Shown: positions 1 through 13,168 of the stretch, piece after piece | Position numbering within the stretch: the first letter of the stretch is position 1 | How the letters are laid out: every line of letters begins with the position of its first letter | Source of the DNA: Panax quinquefolius | Taxonomy: Eukaryota; Streptophyta; Magnoliopsida; Apiales; Araliaceae | Direction of reading: 5' to 3' | NCBI GenBank assembly: GCA_020205615.1 | Contig: CM035153.1 | Location: forward strand, 92,284,792-92,348,791 | DNA length: 64,000 nt | Translations under genes and position numbers: made by a program | Notes under the pieces: model-generated | What the model was told of the DNA's origin: nothing | Databases searched by the model: none | What the model saw: the letters and a program-made list of their open reading frames with translations, nothing else

Positions 1-1405
1 ATAATATCAATGTGGAATAATTGTAAAGTAATTAAACCACTTAATAGCATGCTTGGAAATAAAGTTCAAGCTTAAATGAATAAATTTCATTTCAACAATA
101 ACCTTCTCAATACAATATGAGAAGGATAGGAGACTTGCAACACAATATAAATAGTGTTCGGATACTTGCCCAAGTAAAAAAGTAAGAATTAAGGAACTTG
201 CACAACCAAAAAGTGAAGTTCGGAGACTTGCTCAATATAAATTTGAGTAAGGTTAAGGAACTTGCTTGTTTGCTCAGCTACAGTTTTATTCTAGCTTTAA
301 TTAACTTGACATTGAAACGAATTAACGTTAACAAGTCAGTCTTTTCAATTAGTATGTGTAAAGTAATATGAGTCTACACTTACAAGAATCAAGTCATCAC
401 ATAGCATGCTGCTTAATACATTACATAGCATATTGGTCATATATTACAAGTTAAAGTAATCATATAAGCATGCCTTGAACTTCAGATCAAAAATAGAAAC
501 TTTTCATGACTACAGGATGGCGCAGCTGCACCCTGTGTAAGCTTAGGGATGACGCAGCTGCACTGTCCCCTAGCCAGACCAGGGTTGAGCTGTGCACTTC
601 CTAATTCTGTCCAACTCTAACACACCTATGCACTTATACTTTAACATACATACATGTTAGAGGTTCTCACATAAGCATATAACCCTTCTTGAGTTTATTT
701 TTAAAAGTTTTAACTTACAACTTACATGGTATTGAAACATAACAAGATCATATAGTTACCATGTTTTATAACTTGGCCATATGTCAACATAGAGTGATTT
801 CACAATCTTTTATTACATATGCTCATAATGTTCATATCTTAAATTCATATTTAGCATCGTTTAGTACTTTGAAATCATTTTAACATGAATGATGGAATGT
901 AACACATACAAGACAACTTTAAAACTCTTATCATGTGTAATTAAGTCATGAAAATCCTCTTTTCAAGATCAGAATGTATATCATGTAATACTCATGTACA
1001 TTAGCTTTGATATGACAAACTCTTCTTTGAAAAATTCCTTTAACACAAAGCCTAATACGGTGGTCATGAACAAATGAACTATATATCATGCTTATTTATG
1101 TGTGAAATCAGTCATGTGTATAACAAACTAAGTCCAGAACTTGTAGGTCAAGTATTACTTCAAAGTTTGTTTTTAAACTTTAAGTTTTAATTACCAATCA
1201 CTCACTAACTCATGTTGATTACATCATACTACTTAGAAAGCTTTGTAAAACATGTTAGCAACATCTTAACACAATAGAAACCAGAATATATATATATAAG
1301 TCTTAGAATCAAGTTAGCAACATCTTAACACAATAGAAACCGAAAATGCTCTGTTACGTGTAATTAAGTATTGAGCTTACCGCACCCTAATACAAATAGG
1401 GTGCA
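1..1405. other. AT-rich non-coding flank left of the first CACTA element
   Basis: I find no convincing coding sequence here. The stretch holds two small repeats: the motif GGA(G/A)ACTTGC recurs about five times between 128 and 262, and a 60-bp tandem duplication carries GTTAGCAACATCTTAACACA at 1253 and again at 1313. The GC-richer patch near 515-600 contains the word GCAGCTGC twice; the same word spans the empty CACTA site when the two flanks (…GTGCA and GCTGCGCC…) are joined. It could be part of an older repeat, but no boundary is visible. Confidence 0.5.
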
Positions 1406-1780
1406 CACTACTACAAAACAGTAAATAGATAACGCGAAAAAAATGTTGTGGTTTCAATTAGAAAAACATCATGGTTAAGGGTGTCATCTATTTGACACCA
1501 TTACACAATGTTTTTAAAACATTGTAGTTAAGCACAATACACAACGTTTTTTTAGGAAAAAAACATTGTAGATTTGTTTTTCAAAAATTAGCAGATGCTT
1601 AAAAACGTTGTAGAAGATATGATTCCACAACGTTTTCTGCCTAAAAATGTTGTAGTTTAATATATCAGACAACGTTTTAGGCACACTTACACAACGTTTA
1701 TAATGTGTCATCTATTTAGAAAGTGTCATTTATTTATACAAATATACAACATTTTTAAAATGTTGTAGATAAAAAAAAGG
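1406..1780. repeat. CACTA 1 left terminus with subterminal repeats
   Basis: This stretch has dense short repeats built on AAAACGTTGTAG / ACAACGTTTT in both orientations, plus the word GTGTCATCTATTTGACACC. In this superfamily such subterminal arrays are transposase-binding sites; that role is inferred here. The 42198-42590 end of the second CACTA is closely similar, and the similarity continues to about 2060 (versus about 42830). Confidence 0.85.
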
Positions 1781-2158
1781 AAAAAAAAGATTATAGTTCA
1801 CCTATATTACCAATGCACCTGCAATATGCTAATGCCATAATATATAGCTAAAAGGTCTAAATTCTCATTTAAATTTAAAGCCTAAATGTATCAACCATTC
1901 AAAATACATCCCAATAATAACAATCGTTTATAGTTTTAAATTACTACATCTACAAAATATATACCAAACTATCCATATATACATCTAAAATTCACTTTTC
2001 AATATAAATTACTACTATATTGAATTGTGAATTTGATTACATCCACAAAATAAACCAATGGTGTAAATAATATTAGATAATTTACTTCTAGTATTCTGAA
2101 GGCATTACAGTTGCTCATCTCTAGTCGGGTGATGCGCTACCTGTAACTTGATAGGTTA

Positions 2159-3104
<946 letters not shown>

Positions 3105-5740
3105 TGTGACGCCCCCAAAATAGGTATACATCACCAATCTTGAGTCGCCAAATACATAGTACATAAATCAAATACAACAAAATTATATAACTGTCGTGTA
3201 AAATACGACAAAACATAAACTGAGAGTTTAAACAAAAATATTGCCTTCTAGACAATATCCATTCTCAATGGAGTCCTCATAGATAGTATACAAACTCAAA
3301 TTCAGTCCTCATTACATTTATTATCACACTATTTAACAGAATAGTGAGTGCTACTAATGCTATCATCTGGACTGTCAATCCGTTCCCCGACTCGTCCCAG
3401 CTATATTCTTATTTCCTGAAGAGAACAGTAAAAGAAAGGGTGAGCTCAACTAGCCCAGTAAGAAATATTATGACTAGGATAATGCAGGATAAATTATCAT
3501 TAGCCTTCAACAATGTTAAACTGATAAAATACAATAGACAACAAGTTTAACTGCAGCGGAATAAGCAATCCATTAAAAAAGTCAAGTAGAGAATAAAATC
3601 TACTATCTTTTATGATTTAAAAATTTTTCATCACTTTTATCGGTGAGACTTAGCTTAATAAATAATCCGCATCATCCCTGCACTACGGCCAAGGATATTC
3701 ATTGGGGTCACGACCGCAAATTATCCATGCACTACGGGCCAAGGATATTCGTGTATTCATCAATGGTCATGATCATGCCCACAACTGTCCATCAATGCAC
3801 TATGGGCTAATGAGGACTTTTATCACATCATTTGTAACATTACGGTCATGATTATACCAAATAATCCCTGGTCATAATCATACCAAGTCCATCTATGCAC
3901 TACAGGCCACATATGACTTTCAAAAATATAAACACGAGGATGATGACTATGATATAAAAATTCAATAAAACAAGTTCATGAATTAATTTATCCAGGAACT
4001 AATAACGTCCAAATTGTCAGCATGATGTAGAGTAAAATTCAAGAATGCTCAGAAGAATATTTCCGTGAAAAGATACTGGATGAAGAGCAAATATTAAGGA
4101 TATTCCACTAATTTCATGGAGTATAGAAGTTAAAACTTTAACCAACTGAGTATAATAAATAATGGAATAACAAAAGAAATCACTAGGCATGTGATAGATA
4201 GCGCATGCAGGTTATTCCAATAGAATAATAAATATGAAACCAGGTCCGGCATAAACGCACAGACAGGATATTTCGACAGAATAATAAATGCGAAATAATA
4301 AATAATGTAACCGGTCCCAAGAAAACGCATGCATGGATATTAAACGAATAATAATAAATGCAGAATAATAGAAGAATTTCACCACGTATGCGGTACTTCG
4401 CATAAATAGGTTATTCCAACATAATAATATAGAATGGAATAACAGAGGGATTTCACCAAGTATAGGGTATGCCGCATATACAGGTTATTCCAACAGAATA
4501 ATAAAGAATGGAATAATAGAAGTTCTCTTCATGAATAAGAAAGAATAACACCCCTTACCGTAAAAGACACTGGATATCGAAGTAGTGAAGTAGCAGAATA
4601 CTCTTCTTCTTTCTCTCTATGATTTCTCTCTCTAGAGTTTTAGTGAATTCGTAAGAAAATAATGAAGGAATGAGCTTCTATTTATAAAAGAATTGAGAGT
4701 GGCTCTTGGTCTTAATGAAGGGTCAAAATGACTCTTGGTAATATTGAAGAGACAACTACTATTTGCAAAGGGGCAATTAACTCTTGGAAAACCAAAGAGG
4801 CAAATAACTCTTGGAAAGCTGAAGGGTCAAATAACTCTTGGAAAACCGAAAGGACAAGTTACTATTAAAACTCGTGAATAGTAACTCGTGAATAGTAACT
4901 CATGAATAATAACTCATGAATAGTAACTCGTGAATAGTACTCAGACACAAAAATTCCCCGAATACCCGATTGAACAATATAACCTCCAGACATCAATTAT
5001 CATCACAATAGATGTCGATTTCTACTAACACAAATAATCCCAGCATAATGAAACTATCAAATTCATCTTTAATCAACACGAACTTATTCATCATTAATAT
5101 TATAACTCACAATATTTAGCAACCAGATTGTTCCCAGGAAAGAGGGGGCTTTCTAATAAGAATTTCTCCCTATTGGCGCGCAATTAGGTGGCCAAACCTC
5201 TCCTTGACAGAACTTCTAGACATTGTAAATATTATAATTTAATAATATGAATAACTTTGTTGTCTCAATTTTTGATTTAATAATATAACATATAATGCAG
5301 ATGATACTATGACAATAATCGAATCAATAAAATTAGAGATATGATGCAGCAATTACTGTAGCAATAATTGAGTATAACTGAGTGACTAATCACGTAAGCA
5401 TCAATAATCAATAATGTGTGCTACTATGCAACCACGCATAGTTCAACAGTATTAACGGTAAAACTTCCGTCGTTATTTTCATAAAAAGATAATTCTGTCA
5501 TTTTCTAAATACGACAATACTTCCATCGTGGGGTCCACCAACGATTGCGCCATCGTACAAATATTTCCCGACAAAAAGAATATTCCCCGACCAATCGAAT
5601 ATTATATAATAACTTGCATACTTTGCAAAATTTATAAAAACTACCCACAACTATAATATTATCTCAAATTCACACCATAATTTTCAAAAAAATATTTTGA
5701 GAAAAATTAAATCTTAATTCGTAAAATTTGGGATTTTACA
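3105..5740 (-). repeat. 3' LTR of gypsy element A
   Basis: On the plus strand it begins TGTGACGCCCCCAAAATAGG and ends GGGATTTTACA; on the coding strand it therefore runs TGTAAAATCCC to GGGGGCGTCACA, with TG…CA ends. Length is 2636 bp. It is followed by a polypurine tract on the minus strand (5741-5757). It contains repeated GCACTACGGGCCAAGGATATTC words (3660-3935), roughly 27-bp repeats around AACTCTTGGAAAACCGAA (4710-4860) and a 16-bp array (4871-4942). The second copy is at 17591. Confidence 0.88.
4871..4942. repeat. 16-bp minisatellite GTGAATAGTAACTCAT in LTR
   Basis: About five consecutive near-identical copies lie in the LTR of element A. The same unit recurs in its other LTR (19341-19411) and in the LTRs at 22740-25537 (about 24349-24420 and 24466-24532, inverted) and 57446-60188 (58478-58553). 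It is therefore an old component of this LTR family rather than a locus-specific expansion. Confidence 0.8.
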
Positions 5741-5757
5741 ATCTCCCCTCCTTGTGA
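5741..5757 (-). other. Polypurine tract of gypsy element A
   Basis: On the minus strand this is CACAAGGAGGGGAGAT, immediately upstream of the TGTAAAATCCC start of the 3' LTR. Its position and purine content fit the plus-strand priming site of an LTR retrotransposon. Confidence 0.7.
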
Positions 5758-5766
5758 AATTTTGCC

Positions 5767-5928
5767 CTAAAAATTTATGTACGTACCTGGTATGCCGAAG
5801 AGATGAGGATACCTTGACTTCATTTCAGATTCTATCCCTTGAGGTATAACCTTTGAGTGTTGAATATGATCCTTCTTATCCAAGATTTTAACACGTATCT
5901 CCTCATACATTAAATCTTCTGCTATCTC
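5767..5928 (-). pseudogene. End of integrase / chromodomain remnant of gypsy A (distal piece, split by copia)
   Basis: The minus-strand reading continues the integrase C-terminus interrupted at 15047: ADLMYEEIRVKILDKKDHI, then ESEMKSRYPHLFGIPGTYIN and a stop. In Tekay-like chromoviruses a chromodomain lies between the KILD..K block and the ESEM(K/R)S(R/K)YPHLF block. Here most of it is missing (VIPQG joins directly to IESEM), so the chromodomain is deleted. The copia insertion at 5929 separates this piece from the rest. Confidence 0.75.
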
Positions 5929-7818
5929 TGAAAGTAGTATGCACACAAGCCAATCATGTTTGATGATAAAGCATATACTTTGTAACAATCTTATTCATTT
6001 ATTAATAAAAAGTATTAATTTATTAAAGGCTTTTAATTATCTACATGATGCTGTTTTATAATATGTGATAAACCCATAGTTTTAAGCAATGCTTTTAGAA
6101 TAATGATGATGATCATTCTAATGAGATCTAAATTCTTAGAAAGCTTAAAACTAAAATAGTTCCCAATCATTGGATTACTAAATTGGGGATTAGTGAATCC
6201 GGATAGATTGGTACATCGTTGCTTGCTCATTGGATGAGGATGATTGATCTCATGATCATTTGTGTGGAGACACTAAAGCAAGTATGTAGGTGCTTATTAG
6301 AGAATAAGTTCAATTGAACGTGGCTCGCTAAGGAATACCTAATGGAGTTTTATTTGTATGCATCAATAGGAATTCCTGTAGTGATAGTAGTAGACAAGTA
6401 ATCCTTGGACTTGAGATCATCATGGTATCTTGTGTATGATGAGTTATACTTTGACTTATTCCTTAAGACCCTTAGGGTATATCAAAGGGTATGCTTGGGT
6501 ATAATAAGTTGTACATGGAGATAATGAATGATCAATAAAGAATCTACCACTTCTAATAAAAGAAGAGAAATGTCCTATGTGATTCGATAAATGACAACCC
6601 AAGTGAGTCCTTGGCGGCGAGAATGAAATTAGAAAGGAGTTTCTAATTTGCATTATTTGAGTTGTGCATTTAAGAGTCGAAATACATATAATTAAATAAA
6701 ATAAGACTTGATGATAATTCCATGTCTTATATTTAATTGGGACATTGTATGGTGGAAGGATTGAATTGCATCTGTAACTATTTACTCAAAGGTTCTTTTA
6801 TGATTAATGTTGAAATCTATATTATCTGGAAAGTCGCTGATCGCTAGGAGGCTTATCCCTATTGTAGAATAAATATTATTTATTTAAATAAATTAATTAT
6901 TTAATTTATTTATTTAAATAAGATTAGAATTGTTCTAATTGATTTATTCACAACCTAGGTTTAATATGGAGAACCTAAAGGGTCACACCATAAAAGGAAG
7001 AATAATTATTTAAGAAGTTAATGGCATAATCGTAATAATATAATATGTTATGTATATTTAATTTAATCTATGGTGATAGAATAAATTAAATAGCTTAATA
7101 TTTATTATTTAATATTTTAGAAATATTAAATATAAATTAATAAGAGGAGTCTTATTAATATTATTATAATTATAATTATTTTAATTTCTAAAAGAGTTTA
7201 TGAATTAATTTAATATAAGTACTCTCATTTATTCCTAATTGGATTAGGAAGAAAATTAGTTAAAGGAGTTTAATTAATTATCCCTAATAAGATTAGGGAG
7301 CTTAATTAATTAAAAGAATTAATTAATTAAAACCCAATTCCTTAATTGTTAAGGTGGGTTGCCCACATCTATAAATAAGAGGAGTCTTATTATGGGTGGT
7401 ATGGGTTGTTGACTTTTACAACGTAATAATTTCAATTTGTTGGGAGAGTACCCTTTTTCTATAGAGATAGGAAAAACTAGGGTTTGAGCCATAAACACCC
7501 ATCTTCTTGAATTTTCTTCTTCCTTGGTGGATCACCTCTAGAGGCCAAACGCTTGGGTGGCTAACGTTGATCAAAGGAAGGAACCAAACCCGGTGGATTC
7601 AAGATTGAACGCGAAAGGATTTGGAGGTGAACTTGTACCTGAGGAAGCTCGATCTTCAAGGGTATGATTTATTCTTTATCTTTTCGTTTAATTAATAATT
7701 GTGCATAAAGGATGATCCGGGTATATGGTTTGTAAATTTTTTTTTAAACTCTGATTTTACCACGCTTCTGCTAATTTTGTGCAATTTGATTGCGCTCATG
7801 AATATTACAAACCTAACA
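5929..7818 (+). repeat. 5' LTR of the copia element
   Basis: 1890 bp, beginning TGAAAGTAGTATGCACACAA and ending ACAAACCTAACA. A TTATTTAAATAAATTAATTA-rich stretch lies near 6870-7330. The last part holds the leader with ATAAATAAGAGGAGTC. The copy at 13169-15046 is its partner. Confidence 0.93.
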
Positions 7819-7819
7819 G

Positions 7820-7832
7820 TGGCATCAGAGCC
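7820..7832 (+). other. Primer-binding site of the copia element
   Basis: TGGCATCAGAGCC begins two bases after the LTR end and is of the kind complementary to the 3' end of initiator methionine tRNA, used by many plant copia elements. Confidence 0.8.
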
Positions 7833-10230
7833 AAACCTTTATGCGAATTATTAATTGTTTTAATTTGATATTATATTGATATGTGTTTAGAACAATTTAA
7901 TTGGGCATAATTTATTGTATAAAATTTATTAAAAACAAACAAAAAAAAAAAACAAATTACCGAATTGTTTTTTTTTTTTCAAGGGGAACCTGCCACGAAA
8001 AAGGAAGCATGTTTATATGTCATCAAAATAGAAGAGTTCTCATGCCGCACGTAATAAAAAAAAAATATTTCGGCAGAACTCTAACTTGATAACGTAAGGC
8101 ATGCACGGTTTCAAAAGGCAACGGATATGATATATATATATGATATATATTTTAGTTATATAATATATATATAACCTGAAACTATATATATATATACGGT
8201 AATTATATATATATATATATATATATAATAGTTATATATATATTCTTAATTATTATATAATTAAAATAAAAGTTTATTTTAATTTTAAAATAAAAGGTTT
8301 ATTTTAATATTAAAGTATAAAGTTTTATTTTAATTTTAAATAATTTTATAATTAAAATAAAAAGATTTATTTTAATCTTAAAATAAAAGGTTTATTTTAA
8401 TATTAAAATAAAAGAGTTTATTTTAATTTTAAAATTAGAATTTCATGCTAACTAATTAGAGTTAGAATTGGATTCCATGATAACTAATTGGAGTTGAAAT
8501 TGGATTTTATTTTTCCTTAAATAAAGGAGTTTATTTAGATATGAAATAAGATTTCATATTATTCAAAATAAAAGAGTTTATTTGTGAATAGGAAAGAGAA
8601 TCCTAATTTCCTTAAATAAAGGAGTTTATTTAAATATGGAATAAGATTTCATATTATTCAAAATAAAGGAGTTTATTTGTGAATAGGAAAGAAAAATCCA
8701 TGTTTCCTTTAATAAGATTTTTTATTACATGGAATTGGATTTCATAATTAATTAAAATAAAGGAGTTTATTTTGATTAAAATTTTTGATTAAAATAAAAT
8801 AGTTTATTTTATTCAAAATTTGATAAATTAAAATAAAATAGTTTTATTTTGATTTAAATTTGGATTTAAATAAAGGAGTTTATTTTATTCAAAATAGATT
8901 TTATACTAACTAAATTTGCCCATTAAATGATATCAATATATATATTAAATGTTTATTATTCATGAGATGAATGTTATTTATTGATGCATATGGTGATGTG
9001 TATGATAATAAATGGGATTGATTATGGACTATTGACCAATATGATTGGATTTTATTTTAGTTGGATGCATGAATGTATGGGTTTTATTAAATGGGGTTCA
9101 GATACCTCGTCTTCTCTAATTTTTCTTAATGTAAATTCTATCTCCTCCTATGCACTTCCCTCGATCACGATCAAGGTTTCTATTTATTTTAAATAGTTTT
9201 GTAATAGGAATATTTAGAATTAATTTTGAAGAATTAGAGATCAAGAGACAAGAAGCGCTTGAAGACCCATTTGTAATGGAGCCCGGGTTTAAATGTAATA
9301 GTTATATTTAAATATTATTTCTTGCACCCCTAGGGTTTGACCTTTTGGTTCACTTGGTGGCTCTAGTGAACCAAACTAGAATAAAAGTCCATAATCAATC
9401 CGGGTAGAATATAGTATTCTATATGTGCATGCTTATACTATATATATATTATATATTATGCAAACATGCTTCGCATGTTCATTAATATAACGCGTATTTT
9501 ATATATATATGTGCATGCTATTAAACAAGATGAGACAAATTAATAACAAACCCCTCAATTTTTATATTAAGTCCTAAGCGTTCAAAGATATTTGGAATAT
9601 CGAACGTCGCCTTCTAGCATGATAAAATTAATAGAGTATTAAATATTTAATATGAGTTTGTTGTGTCACCACAAGGCAAGTATTAAGTATTTAAGATGTT
9701 AATTTATCACATTTGATGCTTCTAAAGAAAATTGAACAATATTGTTTTGTTGTGTCACCACAAGGATGATATTTTTCTTTTTTGAATATATGGAGTGCTA
9801 GGTCGGACTTAACTTGGATAATTTTGATTCGGATGTGCCACCACTTGATCAAAATAATCTAAGAGGCAAAATAAAAGGAGTTGCATAGTTGATGTAATTG
9901 ACAAAAGTTGTCTACCTATTTATTTATATATAGTTTGTTGTGTCACCACAAGGCTATATACATTTGAAATGGGATCCTTATTCTCACTAGCGGATCTTTA
10001 ATTTGATTTAAGCCAACTATATAAGTGAGGTAATATAGTTTGAAGAAAATAGTGGGAGATACCAATTTAAAACAAGACCTAATTTATTTTGGTAATTAAT
10101 AAAAGAATGTATGTTAAAATGTTGTTAATTACAAATTCATTTACGAAATTTTACAATGTCTAAAATTACTATCATCTGCGAAGCATATTAGATGCTAAAT
10201 TAATCGGAATCGAATTAAACGGATTGGTTA
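7833..10230 (+). other. Long non-coding leader of the copia element with AT repeats
   Basis: About 2.4 kb lies between the PBS and the first gag similarity. It contains (TA)n stretches at about 8125-8245, a run of imperfect AT-rich repeats of the form AAAATAAAAGAGTTTATTTTAA (about 8255-8900) and three copies of a 20-bp motif (separate entry). No credible coding frame is seen. The length is unusual for a 5' leader and suggests sequence gain in a non-autonomous lineage. Confidence 0.6.
9657..9953 (+). repeat. Three copies of TTTGTTGTGTCACCACAAGG in the copia leader
   Basis: Near-perfect copies start at about 9657, 9746 and 9934, with a decayed fourth form (GATGTGCCACCACTTGATC) near 9832. The core TTGTG-TCAC-CACAA is partly self-complementary, so it could form a small stem. 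Function unknown. Confidence 0.7.
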
Positions 10231-10990
10231 AGGAAATTGAGAAAAGTTCTCATGGTGAAAAAGCTATCTTATGTCCTTAATACGCCTATCCTCGCAATGG
10301 TTGCGAGCATAATGCCTCCGAGGAAGACATTGCTACTTTTAGAAAGTGGCAAGATGATGCACGATTGGCTCAATGCATCATGCTCGCATCTATGTATAAC
10401 GATCTTGACACAAGACATAAAAACTATGGATGCTTCTACTATATTCCCGCACATCAAGTAGTTGATGGTGAGAAAAGTAGGGCCGATAGATATCGAGATA
10501 TCTAAGGAGCTCTTCCGATCTAGAATGGCCAATGGCACTATAAATCTGCATACAAAAGTTCTTAACATAATCAATTTAATTGATCAATTAGGACAACCGG
10601 TTTTGTCATGGATGGAGAGTTGAGCCAAGATTTGATCTTGCACTCACTCCCTGACTCCTTTCACAATTGTTGTGAATTTTTCATATAAACAAGCTAGATA
10701 TCGCCTTCGTTGATTTGCTTAACGTGTTGAAAAATGTTGAGAGTCACTTTCCAAACAAGAAAGACCATGTCTTCTTCTTTGGTAGGGGCCAAAGGATCTT
10801 CCGAAAAGAAGAACGATTCAAAGAAGGTAAATAGAAAGGCATAAACAAAGGATAATAAGAACAAAAGCGATATGGATAGCAAAGGAGTTTGCTTCCCTTG
10901 CAAAAAAGCTTTGGACACTTTGGAAAGAAACTGCAAGAAGTATTTTGCAGAGGCTAACCAAAAGAAGCTTAGTGAAGTTTTGGATATAAA
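10230..10990 (+). pseudogene. copia gag remnant with decayed zinc knuckle
   Basis: On the plus strand, in several frames, residues such as WQDDARLAQCIMLASMYNDL (about 10346) match the conserved N-terminal block of copia gag. INLIDQLGQPVLSWMES follows near 10570-10622, and CFPCKKALDTLERNCKKY near 10890 corresponds to the CCHC knuckle with spacing and residues disturbed. Stops and frameshifts occur throughout, so no capsid protein can be made from it. Confidence 0.75.
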
Positions 10991-11429
10991 TACAAATTTG
11001 TTCATGATTTGAAATAAATTTTTCTTTAAGTCAAGGTTCTACTTAGGTATTGGATACCGAAACGTTATCATAAATATAGATTTATGAAGGGACCAAGCGT
11101 AAGTAGTAAAAGCTAAACAAAGATAAGTAATCCTATGTGTAGAAAATGAAGCAAAGTTTGCTACATTAGCCATAGAAACTTATAGTTTAGCAATGCCTAC
11201 GGGCAAATCTATTAAGTCAATAAGTTGTTATTGTATTCTTGTTCTTGTTAAAAATATTATTTCCATTTTATTGTTGGACAATGAAATCTTTGGTATTATA
11301 ATTAAGAACAATTGTTGTTCTATTTATAATAATAATGTTTTGTATAGAACTGGAATATTACTTAATGGATTTTGTATACTTGACTTACGTGAAAATAATT
11401 TTACAAATTGAACAAATTAGTATAAGAAA

Positions 11430-13150
11430 AGGAGATGATCATTCAAAGAGTTGAATGTGTGTATTTGCTGAAATACAAGTATGAATTATTTGAAAGGTTC
11501 AAAGAATTGAAGTGAAACAAATTGATTTAAGTTTTAAGATTCTTTGATTAGATCAAGGAATAAATACTTGTGCAATAAGTTTCTAGATCATCAAATGGTT
11601 TTTCTCATAATGGACACCTCATGATACGTAATAATTGATTGATGTATCTGAAAGGAAAAATCGTACCTTGTTGGACATGGTGCGGTCCATAATGATTTTA
11701 CCGACATTCCAGTATTCTTCTAGGGTCATGTCCTAGAAATGGTCAGATATATCTACGAAAAAGGTAACCTCAAAATCCAAATTTCCAAGACTCCATAAAA
11801 GTTATGGACGGGAGGATTCCTAATCTTAAGTATGTTAAGATAAGGAGTTGTCCAACTTATGTGAAAAGGTTTCAAAGGATAAGCTTGGGACAAGATTTGA
11901 CAAGTACAATTTGTGGGACATCCTAAAGTAAGTTTAGGGTATATGTTCTATAATCCTACTTAGCAAAAGGTGTTTGTTACAAAACACGCTGCCTTCTAAG
12001 ATAAATGTGTTTATTATTGAAGGGGCTAGTGGGAGGATAATAGATCTTGAAGAGTTCAAGAACCACAAAACACTATAAGTCAAATAAGAGGAACCTGTAG
12101 ATAGACCTATTGTACCACAATCGAATCATAAATCTGGAATAGTACCTAAGATACCTAGGAGGTATGGATTCATCATGAATGATGATGATGAGGTACACAT
12201 CATAGAAGATGATGATCCAGAGTTATATTCGATGAGGTAAGACTTCTAGTGTGTACAAAAGGGTCCATGGGGAGCGTCGTGAAATTTCTAGTATTATATG
12301 TTGATATACTACGGATGAGGAATAACATACCAATGCTACAATCAGTAATGATAAAGTTGTCTAAACATTCCTCCATGAATGATTTGGAAGAGTATCTTAG
12401 TTGGGGATATAAATCTATATAGATAGATTTAAGAGGATGCTCGACTTAACCCAAGGAACGTATATTCATTTGATGCTAAAGTCGTTTAGCATGGCAAACT
12501 CCAAGAGATGTCTCATGTTGATGAGCCATGGAGTGTATCTCTCTTAATAGTCCCCATAGACTCCAAAGAAGAGAGATCGCATGAGTGACAATCATGTATG
12601 CAATGATATATACGAGACCTGATGTTGATCGGTCATATTCTGGAGAAGATCACTGTAAGACAGTGAAAAACATCTTAAAGTGCTTAACCGACACTAGGGA
12701 TGTGATCATATTCATGGTGGGTCTGAATTAAAACTAGAGGGCTTTACAGACTCAAGTTTTTCAGACAGACCAAGACGACCGAAAATCCACTTTAAGGTAA
12801 AGCGTTATCTTGAATAAATTAGTGCGTTGAATTGAAAAGGTTCCAAACAAAGAAAGAGTTCTTTGGTTTAGTGATAAAGACAAAGTAAGTAGCTATAAAT
12901 GAAGCTGCAAGTTGATTGTTTGGATAAAAGTTCATTACAGAACTAGGAATAGTTCCTAAGTCTCATCTTGGATCTAAACATGTGTTGTGGCACTTTCATT
13001 TGATTATTAGAATCATTGAAAGATGGGAAATCACTATAGAGATAGTGGACTCTCATGAACAACATTACATATCCATTAACTAAAGTTTATCCAACAGCAG
13101 GATAATCGTCACTTAGAGAAGAAGAGTATGAGTTACCATGACGATTGGCT
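11430..13150 (+). pseudogene. copia pol remnant (integrase, RT tail, RNase H)
   Basis: Readable islands in copia order: integrase block RVECVYLLKYKYELFERFKE (about 11440), SERKNRTLLDMVRS (11647-11688), a proline/asparagine-rich IN-RT linker (about 11800-12230), then the RT palm tail FLVLYVDILRMRNNIPMLQS (about 12285-12345), where the usual YVDD is YVDI with a lost base. The RNase H region includes GGSELKLEGFTDSSFQTDQD (about 12717) and DDRKST. The integrase catalytic region is partly deleted and the RT N-terminal two thirds are missing. Many in-frame stops are present. Confidence 0.8.
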
Positions 13151-13154
13151 TTAG

Positions 13155-13168
13155 TGCAAGTGGGAGAT
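13155..13168 (+). other. Polypurine tract of the copia element
   Basis: GCAAGTGGGAGAT lies directly before the TGAAAG start of the right LTR. Confidence 0.75.

Noticed and set aside
4130..4403. Two overlapping minus-strand hydrophobic frames that look like small membrane proteins
   Set aside because: They lie in the LTR of gypsy A, arise from repeated GGATATT/AATAATAAATG words, and the second LTR copy (18623-18811) breaks the frame.
8100..8250. Possible origin or regulatory site in the (TA)n region
   Set aside because: Simple AT microsatellite in a retrotransposon leader; nothing else supports a function.
11193..11411. Plus-strand 72-codon frame rich in Ile and Asn
   Set aside because: It lies in the decayed copia pol between gag and integrase, and no copia domain or conserved pattern is visible in it.
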